Source: Nesterenkonia lutea (lineage in GTDB: Bacteria; Actinomycetota; Actinomycetes; Actinomycetales; Micrococcaceae). From it: 64,000 nt of DNA. The notes below the pieces were generated by a model. That model saw only the letters and a program-made list of their open reading frames with translations, had not been told where the DNA came from and did not search any database. Where the stretch lies: NCBI RefSeq assembly GCF_014873955.1, contig NZ_JADBED010000001.1, forward strand, positions 2,480,001-2,544,000. Direction: 5' to 3'. Positions 49,663-58,281 of the stretch are shown here, piece after piece. The first letter of the stretch is position 1, and every line of letters begins with the position of its first letter. A program made the translations under genes and the position numbers.

Positions 49663-50612
49663 CGGTGTTGGGTCCCGCACCGGCGGGGGTCCCGGTGTCG
49701 GACATGATCCTGGGGGCGGGACTGCTCGCCTCGGTGCTGTGCACCGTGATTCCGCGCTCACGATTCACCCAGTCCATGGGCCTGCTCGGCCTGGGCGTGC
49801 TGTGCACCCTGGCCTGGCTGCGTCTGGGCAGCGTGGATGTGGCGCTGGCGGAGGCGAGCATCGGCGGGGGAATCCTGGCCGCGCTCCTGGTCTGGCTCTC
49901 CTTCCACGCCCCCGCCCACTCCTCCCCCGATGCCGCCGCCGAGCCGCGGTGGAGCTGGCTGCGCCCGGCAGCAGGCACAGTGTGTGCCGCCGCACTCGTC
50001 CTGGTCTTCGCCGCGGTGTGGCTCCGCGCGGAGCAGGCGCTGCCCGCCTGGGACGCGGCGCTGCGCCAGGAGATGACCATTGACGGGGTGGAACACGAGA
50101 TCACCGGGGTCCTGCTCGTCTTCCGGTTCTACGACACGCTGCTGGAGACCGCGGTGCTGATGCTCACCGCCGTCGCCGCTCTGGCGCTGGGTCGGGATGA
50201 GACATCTGCTGGCCTGCCCGCCGTCAGCCAGCCTCTCTCCTCCGCGGGGCAGCCGGTGATCCCCTCGACACTGCACTGGCTCGTCCGCGTGCTGGCCCCG
50301 GTGCTGCTGCTGCTGGGACTGTGGCTTCTCTTCGCCGGGAGCACCGACTCCGGAGGTGCCTTTCAATCCGGCGCGGTGCTCTGTGCGGTGCTGATCCTGC
50401 TGCGCAGCTCCCAGGTTCCGCTCGGCGGCCTCACCCGAGTGTGGCTGCGCCCCGCGCTGGTGGCCGGGGTCATCGTGTTCATCCTGGCCGCGCTGACCCA
50501 TCTTGCGGCACCCTTCTCCTTCCCCGTGCTGCTGACCGTGGAGATCCTGCTCGCGCTGGGGATCGCTGCGGGGCTCTACGCCCTGTATCTGAGTCTGGAG
50601 AACCCCACGTGA
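49659..50612 (+). CDS. mrpB: Fused MbhD-like (DUF4040) and MrpB subunit
   Basis: A 317-residue membrane protein combining two subunits. Residues about 15-85 (including GSVDVALAEASIGGGILA) correspond to DUF4040/MbhD, which in classical operons is the C-terminal part of MrpA. The rest corresponds to MrpB, with SGGAFQSGAVLCAVLIL in the MnhB domain. The arrangement resembles archaeal Mbh/Mrp modules. Starts with GTG overlapping the mrpG stop by 4 bp. Confidence 0.85.
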   Translation: MTVLGPAPAGVPVSDMILGAGLLASVLCTVIPRSRFTQSMGLLGLGVLCTLAWLRLGSVDVALAEASIGGGILAALLVWLSFHAPAHSSPDAAAEPRWSWLRPAAGTVCAAALVLVFAAVWLRAEQALPAWDAALRQEMTIDGVEHEITGVLLVFRFYDTLLETAVLMLTAVAALALGRDETSAGLPAVSQPLSSAGQPVIPSTLHWLVRVLAPVLLLLGLWLLFAGSTDSGGAFQSGAVLCAVLILLRSSQVPLGGLTRVWLRPALVAGVIVFILAALTHLAAPFSFPVLLTVEILLALGIAAGLYALYLSLENPT

Positions 50613-51025
50613 TGCTCGCCCTGGGACTCTTCACGCTGGGCGAGGCACCGCTGACCCAGGTCCAGTGGTACCTCATGCTCGGCTCTGCGATCACGGTCAT
50701 CGGCGCGGTCCGCATGCTGCTGACCCGAGATCTGGTGGCTCGGCTGATCGGGATGAACGTGACGAGCATCGGTTCGCTGATGATCATCCTCGCCCTTGCG
50801 GCCCGGCCCCGGGAGGCGGCGAGCTTCGCCGGGGGTTCAAGCGCGAATGACCCCGTGCTCACAGCGCTGGTGATCACCGGGCTGGTCATCACAGTGGCCT
50901 TCACCGGTCTCGGCGCGGTGCTGATCCGCAGGATCGAGGGGATTCAGGAGCCCGCCCATCGAGACCCAGCGGCAGGGTCGGACACGGGATCAGGCGCAGA
51001 ACCAGACGCGGGAGAAGAGCCGTGA
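50612..51025 (+). CDS. mrpC: Mrp antiporter subunit C (NuoK-like)
   Basis: A 137-residue protein with three helices and the NuoK-like signature: LMLGSAITVIGAVRMLLTRDLVARLIGMNV, then LVITGLVITVAFTGLGAVLIRRI. A hydrophilic C-terminal tail rich in Asp/Glu/Gly follows. The ATG overlaps the mrpB stop by one base (TGATG); a GTG 3 bp earlier is possible. Confidence 0.88.
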   Translation: MLALGLFTLGEAPLTQVQWYLMLGSAITVIGAVRMLLTRDLVARLIGMNVTSIGSLMIILALAARPREAASFAGGSSANDPVLTALVITGLVITVAFTGLGAVLIRRIEGIQEPAHRDPAAGSDTGSGAEPDAGEEP

Positions 51026-52716
51026 ACGCCCCGCTGACGCTGACTCAGCTCTGCCTCGCCGGCGTGGTGATGATCCCGCTGCTGACCAGTGCGGTCAGCG
51101 TGCTGCTCGGCTCACGCGCCCGGCGGGTTCTGGGCGTGGTGACCGCGGCGGCGGTGCTCGGGCTGGGCGTTCCGCTGGTGGCGCAGGTGACCGCGGGGCA
51201 GACCGTGGAGCTGGCGCTCGGCGGATTCACCGCTCCGCTGGGCATCACGCTGCGCGCCGACGGTCTCTCCGCGCTGTTCCTCGCGATGACCGCTGTGGTC
51301 GGTGCTGTGGTCACCTGCTATGCGGCGGCCAGGCCCGACTCCACCGGGCTGCGCCTTGTGGGGAAGGACACCTGGCGCGCAGGCCAGACCGGTTTCTGGC
51401 CGCTGTGGCTGGGCTGCTGGGCGGGGTTGAACGCGATCTTCGTCTCCGCGGACCTGTTCAACACCTATGTGGGACTGGAGCTGGTCGGTCTCAGCGCAGT
51501 GGCGCTGGTCGCCCTCGGAGGCCGGGAGTCCTGGTCCAGCGCGCTGCGCTATCTCTTCATCACCGTCCTGGGATCGCTGCTGTTCCTGGTCGGGGTGGCG
51601 CTGATCTATTCCGTGACCGGCACGCTGGACCTGTTCGACGCGGGCGCAGCCATCGCCGAACTCGCACGCGCCGCAGACGCAACAGGCAGAACAGGCGGCA
51701 CGGGCGGAACAGCCGGTGCGGGCGGCATCGGCGGAGCAGACCCGAGCGCCGGCGATCCTGCCGGGACCGGGCCGGCTGACCTCTCCCCGGTGGTGCTCGC
51801 GATGATCCTGATGAGCCTCGGTCTGGCGCTGAAGATGGCCCTGGTTCCGCTGCACCGCTGGCTGATCCCCGCCCATTCGGGTGCCCCCAGCGCGGTCTCG
51901 CCGCTGCTCTCGGGACTGGTGATCAAGGCCTCGCTGTTCGTGCTCCTGCGCTGCTGGCTCTGGGTCGCCGGGCCGCTGCCCGAACTCACCGTGCTGGCCT
52001 GGCTGTTGGCCGGCATGGGCGCGGCCGCGATCCTGATCGGTTCGGTGCTCGCACTGCGGCAGACCCATCTGAAGCCACTGGTGGCCTATTCCACAGTGGC
52101 CCAGGTGGGGTACTGGTTCCTGCTGCTGCCGCTGATCCTGGACCCTTCCGCGAGCGCCATGGAGGCACGGCCCGGCACCACGCTGGAGGACGGTTCGGTC
52201 CTGGCCGGAGCACTGAGCGGAACAGTGACGCTGGCCCTGGGCCACGGTCTGGCCAAGGCGAGCCTGTTCCTCTCCGCGGGACATCTCAAGGACCTCTACG
52301 GCACCGATGAGATCGCGGTGCTGCGCGGGGCCGGCCGGGAGCACCCCATGCTCATCCTGAGCATGGGACTCAGCGCGGTGGGACTGATCGGATTGCCGCT
52401 GTCGCTGGGATTCTCCGGGAAATGGCTGCTGGCGACCTCGGCGGTCGCCTCCGGCCACTACTGGATGCTGCCGGTGCTCGTCATCGGCACCCTGCTCAGT
52501 GCCGCCTATCTGGTGAAGGCCGTCGCCCCGCTGCTGGTCATGAGTGAGGACGATGACTCTGCGGTGTCGCTGCCCGAGGCGCAGACCACCGCGGGCTCCC
52601 CCGCACTGACCGGTCGGGCGCAGCTGGCCCCCTTCGTGCTGGGAAGCCTGACCGTGCTGACCGGCTTCCTGGGCGTCTGGTTCACCGGCGTGCTGGAGGT
52701 GGGCGCGCCATGGTGA
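51022..52716 (+). CDS. mrpD: Mrp antiporter subunit D (NuoM/N-like proton channel)
   Basis: A 564-residue polytopic protein with about 14 helices. The proton-path residues are in LKMALVPLHRWLIPAHSGAPS and LLSGLVIKASLFVLLR (Lys). The Glu is in NTYVGLELVGLSA. A Gly/Ala/Thr low-complexity loop (about residues 216-254) interrupts helices 6 and 7, encoded by repeat-like codons. The GTG overlaps the mrpC stop by 4 bp. Confidence 0.88.
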   Translation: MNAPLTLTQLCLAGVVMIPLLTSAVSVLLGSRARRVLGVVTAAAVLGLGVPLVAQVTAGQTVELALGGFTAPLGITLRADGLSALFLAMTAVVGAVVTCYAAARPDSTGLRLVGKDTWRAGQTGFWPLWLGCWAGLNAIFVSADLFNTYVGLELVGLSAVALVALGGRESWSSALRYLFITVLGSLLFLVGVALIYSVTGTLDLFDAGAAIAELARAADATGRTGGTGGTAGAGGIGGADPSAGDPAGTGPADLSPVVLAMILMSLGLALKMALVPLHRWLIPAHSGAPSAVSPLLSGLVIKASLFVLLRCWLWVAGPLPELTVLAWLLAGMGAAAILIGSVLALRQTHLKPLVAYSTVAQVGYWFLLLPLILDPSASAMEARPGTTLEDGSVLAGALSGTVTLALGHGLAKASLFLSAGHLKDLYGTDEIAVLRGAGREHPMLILSMGLSAVGLIGLPLSLGFSGKWLLATSAVASGHYWMLPVLVIGTLLSAAYLVKAVAPLLVMSEDDDSAVSLPEAQTTAGSPALTGRAQLAPFVLGSLTVLTGFLGVWFTGVLEVGAPW

Positions 52717-54278
52717 CCCTGTTCGAGCGGCTGCCCGGCGAGTTCCTCCCGGTGATCCCGGTGCTGATGGTCCTGCTGTCCCTGACGGCCGCCGTCGTCA
52801 TCTTCCCGCTGCCCGAGAACAGGGTGAGGCTGCGCGCCGGGATCAACCTCACCGCCGCCGTGCTCAAGGTGCTGCTGGTCATCGCGCTGGTCCCCTCCGT
52901 GGTGGCCGACGGCGCCCGGCCCGAGTTCTCCGCCCCCTTCCTGCCTGGGATCGAGCTGGTGCTGCGGGTGGACCCGCTGGCGCTGTTCTTCGCCGGGCTC
53001 TCCTCGCTGCTGTGGCTGCTGACCACCATCTACGCCCTGGGATACCTGCGCGGCACGCAGAACAAGAGCCGCTTCTTCGGGTTCTTCAGCCTCTGCGTGA
53101 CCGCCACTGTGGGCATCTCCTTCTCCGGAAACCTGATCACCTTCCTGGTCTTCTATGAGCTGCTGACCGTGGTGACCTATCCGCTGGTGGCCCACTGGGG
53201 CACCCCCGAGTCCCTGCGCGCCGCACGGATCTACCTGCGCTATGCCCTCAGCGGGGGCCTCGCCGTGCTGATCGGGGTGGTCTGGCTGACCATCTACGTC
53301 GGGCCGGTGAGCTTCGAGGCCGGCGGGGCGGCGGGCGTGGCCGAGCTGGTCCGCGATCAGCCGATGCCCGCCCTGGCGATCTTCGTGCTGCTGGTGGGAG
53401 GCCTGGGGGTCAAGGCCGCACTGTTCCCGCTGCACGGCTGGCTGCCGCTGGCGATGGTCGCCCCAGCACCGGTCTCGGCGCTGCTGCATGCGGTCGCCGT
53501 GGTCAAGGCCGGCGTCTTCGGGATCCTGCGCGTGGTCCACGACGTCTTCGGCGTGGAGGCCGCCGCCGAGCTCGGGGTCCTCACGCCCCTGCTGGTCCTC
53601 GCCGCCTTCACGGTGCTCTACGGCTCATACCAGGCGCTGCGGCAGGAGGAGCTGAAGAAGCGACTGGCGTACTCCACGGTCTCCCAGGTCAGCTATGTGG
53701 TGCTGGGAGTGACCATGATCAACGAGCTGGCCACCTCTGGCGGGGTGGTGCACCTGGTCCATCAGGGCATCATGAAGATCACCCTGTTCTTCTGTGCGGG
53801 ACTCTTCGCCGAGGTCCTGCGCGCACACACCGTGACTGCGCTGCGCGGGGCTGGGCGCCGGATGCCGCTGACCTCGGTGGCGTTCACCGCAGGTGCCCTG
53901 GGCATGATCGGACTGCCGCCCACGGCGGGATTCATCTCCAAATGGCAGCTCGGCAGCGGAGCCGTGAGCTCGGACCAGTCCTGGGTGCTGTGGGTGCTGG
54001 TGGCCTCCTCGCTGCTCAACGCGGCCTATTTCCTGCCCGTGGTCTACTCCCTGTGGTTCGACGAACCCCCTGAACCCCCTGAAGATCCCGAAGGCCCCCG
54101 GACGACGACGGCGCGCGGCCCGAGCGAGGCGGATCCGCTGCGCGTCAAGGAGCCCAGATCCCTGGTAATCCCTGCGCTGATCACGGCCGGATTGACGGTG
54201 CTGCTGGGCCTGGTCGCCTCCCTGGCGTTCGCCCCGCTGCAGATCGCGCGGTTCATCGCCGAGGGGGTGCTGGGCTGA
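52710..54278 (+). CDS. Second NuoL/MrpA N-terminal-like antiporter subunit
   Basis: A 522-residue membrane protein. The motifs KAALFPLHGWLPLAMVAPAPVSALLHAVAVVKAG (residues about 230-265) and the preceding FYELLTVVTYPLVAHWGT are closest to MrpA N-terminal/MrpD proteins. It overlaps the mrpD stop by 7 bp. Its place in the MrpA role, with the A C-terminal domain moved to the MrpB fusion, is inferred. Confidence 0.82.
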   Translation: MVTLFERLPGEFLPVIPVLMVLLSLTAAVVIFPLPENRVRLRAGINLTAAVLKVLLVIALVPSVVADGARPEFSAPFLPGIELVLRVDPLALFFAGLSSLLWLLTTIYALGYLRGTQNKSRFFGFFSLCVTATVGISFSGNLITFLVFYELLTVVTYPLVAHWGTPESLRAARIYLRYALSGGLAVLIGVVWLTIYVGPVSFEAGGAAGVAELVRDQPMPALAIFVLLVGGLGVKAALFPLHGWLPLAMVAPAPVSALLHAVAVVKAGVFGILRVVHDVFGVEAAAELGVLTPLLVLAAFTVLYGSYQALRQEELKKRLAYSTVSQVSYVVLGVTMINELATSGGVVHLVHQGIMKITLFFCAGLFAEVLRAHTVTALRGAGRRMPLTSVAFTAGALGMIGLPPTAGFISKWQLGSGAVSSDQSWVLWVLVASSLLNAAYFLPVVYSLWFDEPPEPPEDPEGPRTTTARGPSEADPLRVKEPRSLVIPALITAGLTVLLGLVASLAFAPLQIARFIAEGVLG

Positions 54279-56140
54279 TGCTGATCGCACTGAGCCTGCT
54301 GCTCCCGCTGGTGACCGTGCTCGGCCTCACCCTGACGGGGCTGCTCAGACCCGCCCACGCCTTCCTCGTGCGGCGGCGGCTGAGTCTCCTCGCTCCGCTG
54401 ACGGTGCTGCCGGCGGTGCTCCTGGCCCTGCTCGCCGGCTCCGGCGCGGAGACAGTCGGCTCAGCCGAGGAGACTGCCGGCTCCGCCGCGACCCTCGACG
54501 TGCCCTGGCTGCTCTTCGGCGCGCACTTCGCGGTGGACCTCTATGCCAGGCCCCTGCTGCTGGTCGCGGCGCTGCTCTACGGAGCGGCCCTGACGGCGGT
54601 GAGCTGGGTCCGGCGGCAGGACAGCGAGCGCGGCGCCGGGGGCCTCTCAGCGTTCCTGCTGCTCAGCTATGTCGGCAACATCGGCACCTATATCGCCGCG
54701 GACGCGGTGAGCTTCTATACCTCCTTCGCGCTGATGAGCTTCTCCGCCGCGGGACTGGTGATCCATCACCGGACTCCGACGGCCCAGCGCGCCACGCGGA
54801 TCTACCTGGTCATGTCCGTGCTCTCCGAGACCGCCATCCTGGCGGCGCTGCTGCTCATCGTCGCGGCCGGTGGCTTCATGCTGGATGACGCCGCGGACGC
54901 GGCGGGAACCGCCCACACCGGACTGATCCAGGCCCTGCTGTTCCTGGGCCTCGGGGTCAAGGCGGGCACGGTGCCGCTGCATGTCTGGCTGCCGCTGGCC
55001 CACCCCGCGGCCCCGCCCGCCGCCTCGGCGGTGCTCTCCGGAGCGATGGTCAACGCGGGGCTGATCGGCTGGATCCGGTTCCTGCCCGAGGGCGCCCGAG
55101 CCGGCGAGGTGCTGCTGACCCTGGCGCTCATCGGCGCCTTCGCCGCTGTCGTCCTGGGCGTCCTCCAGCATGATCCCAAGGTCATCCTGGCCTATTCGAC
55201 GGTCTCCCAGCTGGGATTCATGACCGCCCTGATCGCCGTGGGCCTGCTGGATCCGGCGCTGCAGGGGGCGACGTCGGCGGCCGTGGTGCTCTACGCGGCC
55301 CACCACGGCCTGGCCAAGGGTGCGCTGTTCCTCGGTGTGCCGGTGGTCAGACACTTCGGACACGGCAGAGCCCGGCTCCCGGTCCTGGTGGGGATGCTCG
55401 GCGCAGGCCTCGCCGTGGCCGGCGCTCCGTGGACCTCCGGAGCCTTCGGAAAATACGTGTCCAAGGAGGCGGTGGGCGAGATCGGGCTGCTGGGCGTGGG
55501 CCTGGGGCACCTGCTGCCGCTGGTCGCCACCGGTTCGACCCTGCTGCTGCTGCGCTTCGCCGTGGTGATGTTCTCTGCCGAACGCGCTCCTCGGTCACGC
55601 CCGGACGGTGAGCTGCTCTCCTGGCTGGCGGTGTGCGCGGCCGGGATCGCGGTCCCCTGGGTCATCGGTGTCCGATGGGTGGTCGATGTCGCTGAGGAGG
55701 AGAAGATCAAGGTGCCCACCTGGGATGCGTCGACGCTCTGGGGAGCTGTCTGGCCGATCCTGCTCGGGCTGGTGCTGAGCGGGCTCGCCTTCGCCGCCGC
55801 GCGGAGGCGGCGGAGTCCGGCGCGCCGGAGTGCAGGCCAGGCGACGCAGGTGCCGCTGGTGCCACTGGTCCCGCCCGGGGATCTGCTGGGCGCCGAGGAG
55901 CGGATCATCCGGGGCATCCGCAGCTCCGGCGGGACGGTGCTGACCCGCACCCATCGGTTCACCGCTGACGCTGCCGCGCGCTGGGTCAGCTTCTGGGCCG
56001 GGCTCACCGGCAGGCTGCGCCAGGGGATCTCGGCGGGGGAGAATCGACTTAGCGGGTGGGAGTCCACCGGTCTGGCCCTGGTGGCGCTGCTCACCGGAGT
56101 CGTCCTGATCTCGATCATCCTGCTGGGGAGGGTGCCATGA
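54278..56140 (+). CDS. Third NuoL/HyfB-like antiporter subunit
   Basis: A 620-residue polytopic protein. KAGTVPLHVWLPLAHPAAPPAASAVLSGAMVNAGLIGW has the HyfB/NuoM pattern, but the Lys normally found as MVK/MIK is Asn. Residues about 505-590 form a cytoplasmic stretch before the last helix. It starts one base overlapping the previous stop. A third NuoLMN-like subunit in one Mrp operon is unusual for bacteria. Confidence 0.8.
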   Translation: MLIALSLLLPLVTVLGLTLTGLLRPAHAFLVRRRLSLLAPLTVLPAVLLALLAGSGAETVGSAEETAGSAATLDVPWLLFGAHFAVDLYARPLLLVAALLYGAALTAVSWVRRQDSERGAGGLSAFLLLSYVGNIGTYIAADAVSFYTSFALMSFSAAGLVIHHRTPTAQRATRIYLVMSVLSETAILAALLLIVAAGGFMLDDAADAAGTAHTGLIQALLFLGLGVKAGTVPLHVWLPLAHPAAPPAASAVLSGAMVNAGLIGWIRFLPEGARAGEVLLTLALIGAFAAVVLGVLQHDPKVILAYSTVSQLGFMTALIAVGLLDPALQGATSAAVVLYAAHHGLAKGALFLGVPVVRHFGHGRARLPVLVGMLGAGLAVAGAPWTSGAFGKYVSKEAVGEIGLLGVGLGHLLPLVATGSTLLLLRFAVVMFSAERAPRSRPDGELLSWLAVCAAGIAVPWVIGVRWVVDVAEEEKIKVPTWDASTLWGAVWPILLGLVLSGLAFAAARRRRSPARRSAGQATQVPLVPLVPPGDLLGAEERIIRGIRSSGGTVLTRTHRFTADAAARWVSFWAGLTGRLRQGISAGENRLSGWESTGLALVALLTGVVLISIILLGRVP

Positions 56141-56715
56141 GCGTCTCGGGAAGACCTCCCGCCACGGCCTGGGTGCTGACATCTCTGCTGCGAGGGGTCC
56201 TGCTGGGACTCCTCTGGTGGGGAGTGTCCGGCGGCAGTGCTGACTATCTGGTGTACGGAGCGGTCTCGGTGGTCCTGGCCACCGCGATGAGCCTCGCGCT
56301 GCTGCCGCCCCAGGGGCCGCCACTACCGGGCCGGTGGCCGCGACAGGTGCTGGGCGGCGTCGTCCTGGTCGGCTGGTTCCTCGGGCAGTCCGCGCTGGGC
56401 GGACTCGACGTGGCCCGGCGGGCGCTGGCTCGTCCCGTGAACATTGATCCCTGCGTGGTCCAGGCGCCCTTCGCCCTGCCGGAGGGACCCGCTCGGCAGC
56501 TGGCGGTGGTGATGATGAACCTGATGCCCGGATCCATGGTCCAGCGCGTGGTCACGGACTCCGGAGAGCCTGCCGATTTCACGGCGCAGGGGCCCGGAGA
56601 AGCGCCGGCCGGGGTCCAGCTGCACACCCTGTCCCCGGATTTGAACCCCGTCGAGCAGTGGGCCCGGCTGCAGCACCGGGTGGGCGCCGCCTTCGCGGTG
56701 CGAGCTTCGTCCTGA
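56137..56715 (+). CDS. mrpE: Mrp antiporter subunit E
   Basis: A 192-residue protein with two or three N-terminal helices (LLRGVLLGLLWWGVSGG) and the MrpE C-terminal domain. The segment LAVVMMNLMPGSMVQRVV is the family signature (TpGT-like region modified to MPGS), followed by LHTLSPDLNPVEQWARLQ. The ATG overlaps the upstream stop (ATGA). It ends the operon. Confidence 0.85.
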   Translation: MSVSGRPPATAWVLTSLLRGVLLGLLWWGVSGGSADYLVYGAVSVVLATAMSLALLPPQGPPLPGRWPRQVLGGVVLVGWFLGQSALGGLDVARRALARPVNIDPCVVQAPFALPEGPARQLAVVMMNLMPGSMVQRVVTDSGEPADFTAQGPGEAPAGVQLHTLSPDLNPVEQWARLQHRVGAAFAVRASS

Positions 56716-56740
56716 GGTCTTCGTTCTGATCTGGTTCGAC

Positions 56741-56746
56741 TAGGTT
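56741..56746 (+). promoter_or_regulatory. -10 hexamer TAGGTT for small membrane protein gene
   Basis: TAGGTT ends 6 bp before the ATG at 56753, a leaderless arrangement separating this gene from the Mrp operon. Confidence 0.5.
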
Positions 56747-56752
56747 GAAGGG

Positions 56753-56968
56753 ATGAGACGACACCGCAACGCCGTCAATCTCCTGCTGTTCTTCGCCCCC
56801 ATCGGCGTGGTGCTCTCGGCCATCCCGCAGGCCCCTGACTTCGCCCCGGCACTCGGGTGGGGACTCACGGTGGCGATGCTGCTGGGGGCACTGCTGCTGA
56901 CGCTGCATGGTCGGCGCACCGAGCAGAGGACGCCGACCGAGCCTGCGCGGGAGGATCTCAGCCGATGA
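56753..56968 (+). CDS. Small two-helix membrane protein
   Basis: A 71-residue protein. Two hydrophobic segments are visible (NLLLFFAPIGVVLSAIP and ALGWGLTVAMLLGALLLTL), followed by a charged tail. No family recognised. Its own TAGGTT promoter 6 bp upstream supports it as a true gene. It overlaps the convergent ROK gene by 11 bp. Confidence 0.65.
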   Translation: MRRHRNAVNLLLFFAPIGVVLSAIPQAPDFAPALGWGLTVAMLLGALLLTLHGRRTEQRTPTEPAREDLSR

Positions 56969-58175
56969 GCCGGTTGACGTTCTCCACTGAGAGGCCATGA
57001 CCGGTCACCAGGGCCGAGGCGCCGAGGATCCCCGCCTGACCGCGGGTCTGTGTGCCGAGGATTCGCAGGTGCTGGGTGGCCAGCGGCAGGGAGCGTGAGT
57101 ACACCGCCTCGCGGATGCCGGCGAGGAAGTGCTCACCGGCGGTGGAGACCACACCACCGATCACGATGACCGAGGGGTTCAACAGGTTCACGCAGCTGGC
57201 CAGCACGGACCCGACCTGCCTGCCCGCCTGACGGACGGTGAGCAGCGCCTCCGGGTCTCCGGAGCGGACCAGCTCCAGCAGGGCGGTGTGGTGGGGGACG
57301 TCGAAGCCGCTCTCCCGCAGCTGAGCGGCGATCGCCGGCCCCGAGGCCACGGCCTCCAGGCAGCCGGTGTTTCCACAGGTGCAGGGAGTGGCGCTGCCAT
57401 CAGGAACGGCGATGTGGCCGAGATCCCCGGCGGCCCCCTGGGCCCCGTGCTGCAACCGACCGTCGCTGATGATGCCGGCGCCGATGCCGGTCGCCACCTT
57501 CACGAACATCATGTTCGAGACGTCCGGGTACTTGACCGCGTGCTCCCCCAGAGCCATGGCGTTGACATCGTTGTCCACCAATATGGGCACCGAGAACCAT
57601 CGGCGCAGGTGGCCGGGAATGTCGAAGTGGTCCCACCCCGGCATGATGGGCGGACTCGTCAGCCGCCCGGTGGCGAACTCCACGGGTCCCGGCACTCCCA
57701 CGCCGACCCCGAGCAGGTCGGCAGGACTGCGTCCGACCTCCTCCAGCAGGGTCGTGGCGATCCTGCCCACAGCATCGAGGACCACCACCGGGCCCTGGCT
57801 GATGTCGAGCCTCTCCTCCCGCTCCGCGAGCACGCGGGTCGCGAGGTCGGTCACGGCGATCCGGGCATGCGTCCCGCCGAGGTCCACCGCGAGCACAGTC
57901 CGCGCCTCGGGGTTGAAGGCAAAGGTGCTCGGCGGTCTGCCACCGGTGGAGGAGTTCTCCCCCGCGGGGCTGATCAGCGCTGAGGCCAGAAGCTCCTCGA
58001 CCCGTGCAGAGATCGTCGAGCGGGCGAAACCGGTCATCTCCGCGAGGTCCGCCCGAGTGCGCGGAACCCCGTCTCGAAGGAGCTGGAACAGCGCCCCCGC
58101 ACTGTTCGGCAGCGTGTTGCCCGCCGGCGCGGCTGCCGCGCCATTCTGCTCATCGATCACGGAGACAAAGACCAT
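56958..58175 (-). CDS. ROK-family transcriptional regulator (NagC/XylR type)
   Basis: A 405-residue repressor. The N-terminal HTH includes RADLAEMTGFARSTISARVEEL, and the ROK kinase-like domain starts with VLAVDLGGTHARIAV. The zinc-binding CTCGNTGCLEAVASGPAI is intact (Cys ligands in CxCGxxGC). It should sense a sugar or aminosugar and control the divergent CUT2 ABC operon. The ATG at 58175 is preferred; an upstream ATG at 58217 would place codons through the operator. The inverted repeat at 58213-58247 is the likely operator. Confidence 0.88.
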   Translation of the reverse strand: MVFVSVIDEQNGAAAAPAGNTLPNSAGALFQLLRDGVPRTRADLAEMTGFARSTISARVEELLASALISPAGENSSTGGRPPSTFAFNPEARTVLAVDLGGTHARIAVTDLATRVLAEREERLDISQGPVVVLDAVGRIATTLLEEVGRSPADLLGVGVGVPGPVEFATGRLTSPPIMPGWDHFDIPGHLRRWFSVPILVDNDVNAMALGEHAVKYPDVSNMMFVKVATGIGAGIISDGRLQHGAQGAAGDLGHIAVPDGSATPCTCGNTGCLEAVASGPAIAAQLRESGFDVPHHTALLELVRSGDPEALLTVRQAGRQVGSVLASCVNLLNPSVIVIGGVVSTAGEHFLAGIREAVYSRSLPLATQHLRILGTQTRGQAGILGASALVTGHGLSVENVNRLIG

Positions 58176-58212
58176 GTGCCAAGTAAACCACCCCCACTTC
58201 TGCATTAACCAG

Positions 58213-58247
58213 ATCAAAAGTTTCCTAGTTTTTCCTTCACTTTTGAT
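58213..58247. promoter_or_regulatory. Putative ROK operator, inverted repeat ATCAAAAGT-N17-ACTTTTGAT
   Basis: Perfect 9-bp arms (58213-58221 and 58239-58247) are separated by 17 bp. The right arm touches the -35 hexamer of the sugar ABC operon (58247-58252). This is a good position for repression of the operon and for self-control of the ROK gene. Confidence 0.65.
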
Positions 58248-58275
58248 TGACTCACGACATAAGCCCCCCTAGATT
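58247..58275 (+). promoter_or_regulatory. Sigma-A promoter TTGACT-N17-TAGATT of the CUT2 operon
   Basis: A near-consensus -35 TTGACT and -10 TAGATT have the ideal 17-bp spacing. The ATG of the ATPase is 6 bp after the -10, so the mRNA is predicted to be leaderless. Confidence 0.8.
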
Positions 58276-58281
58276 GTGAGA

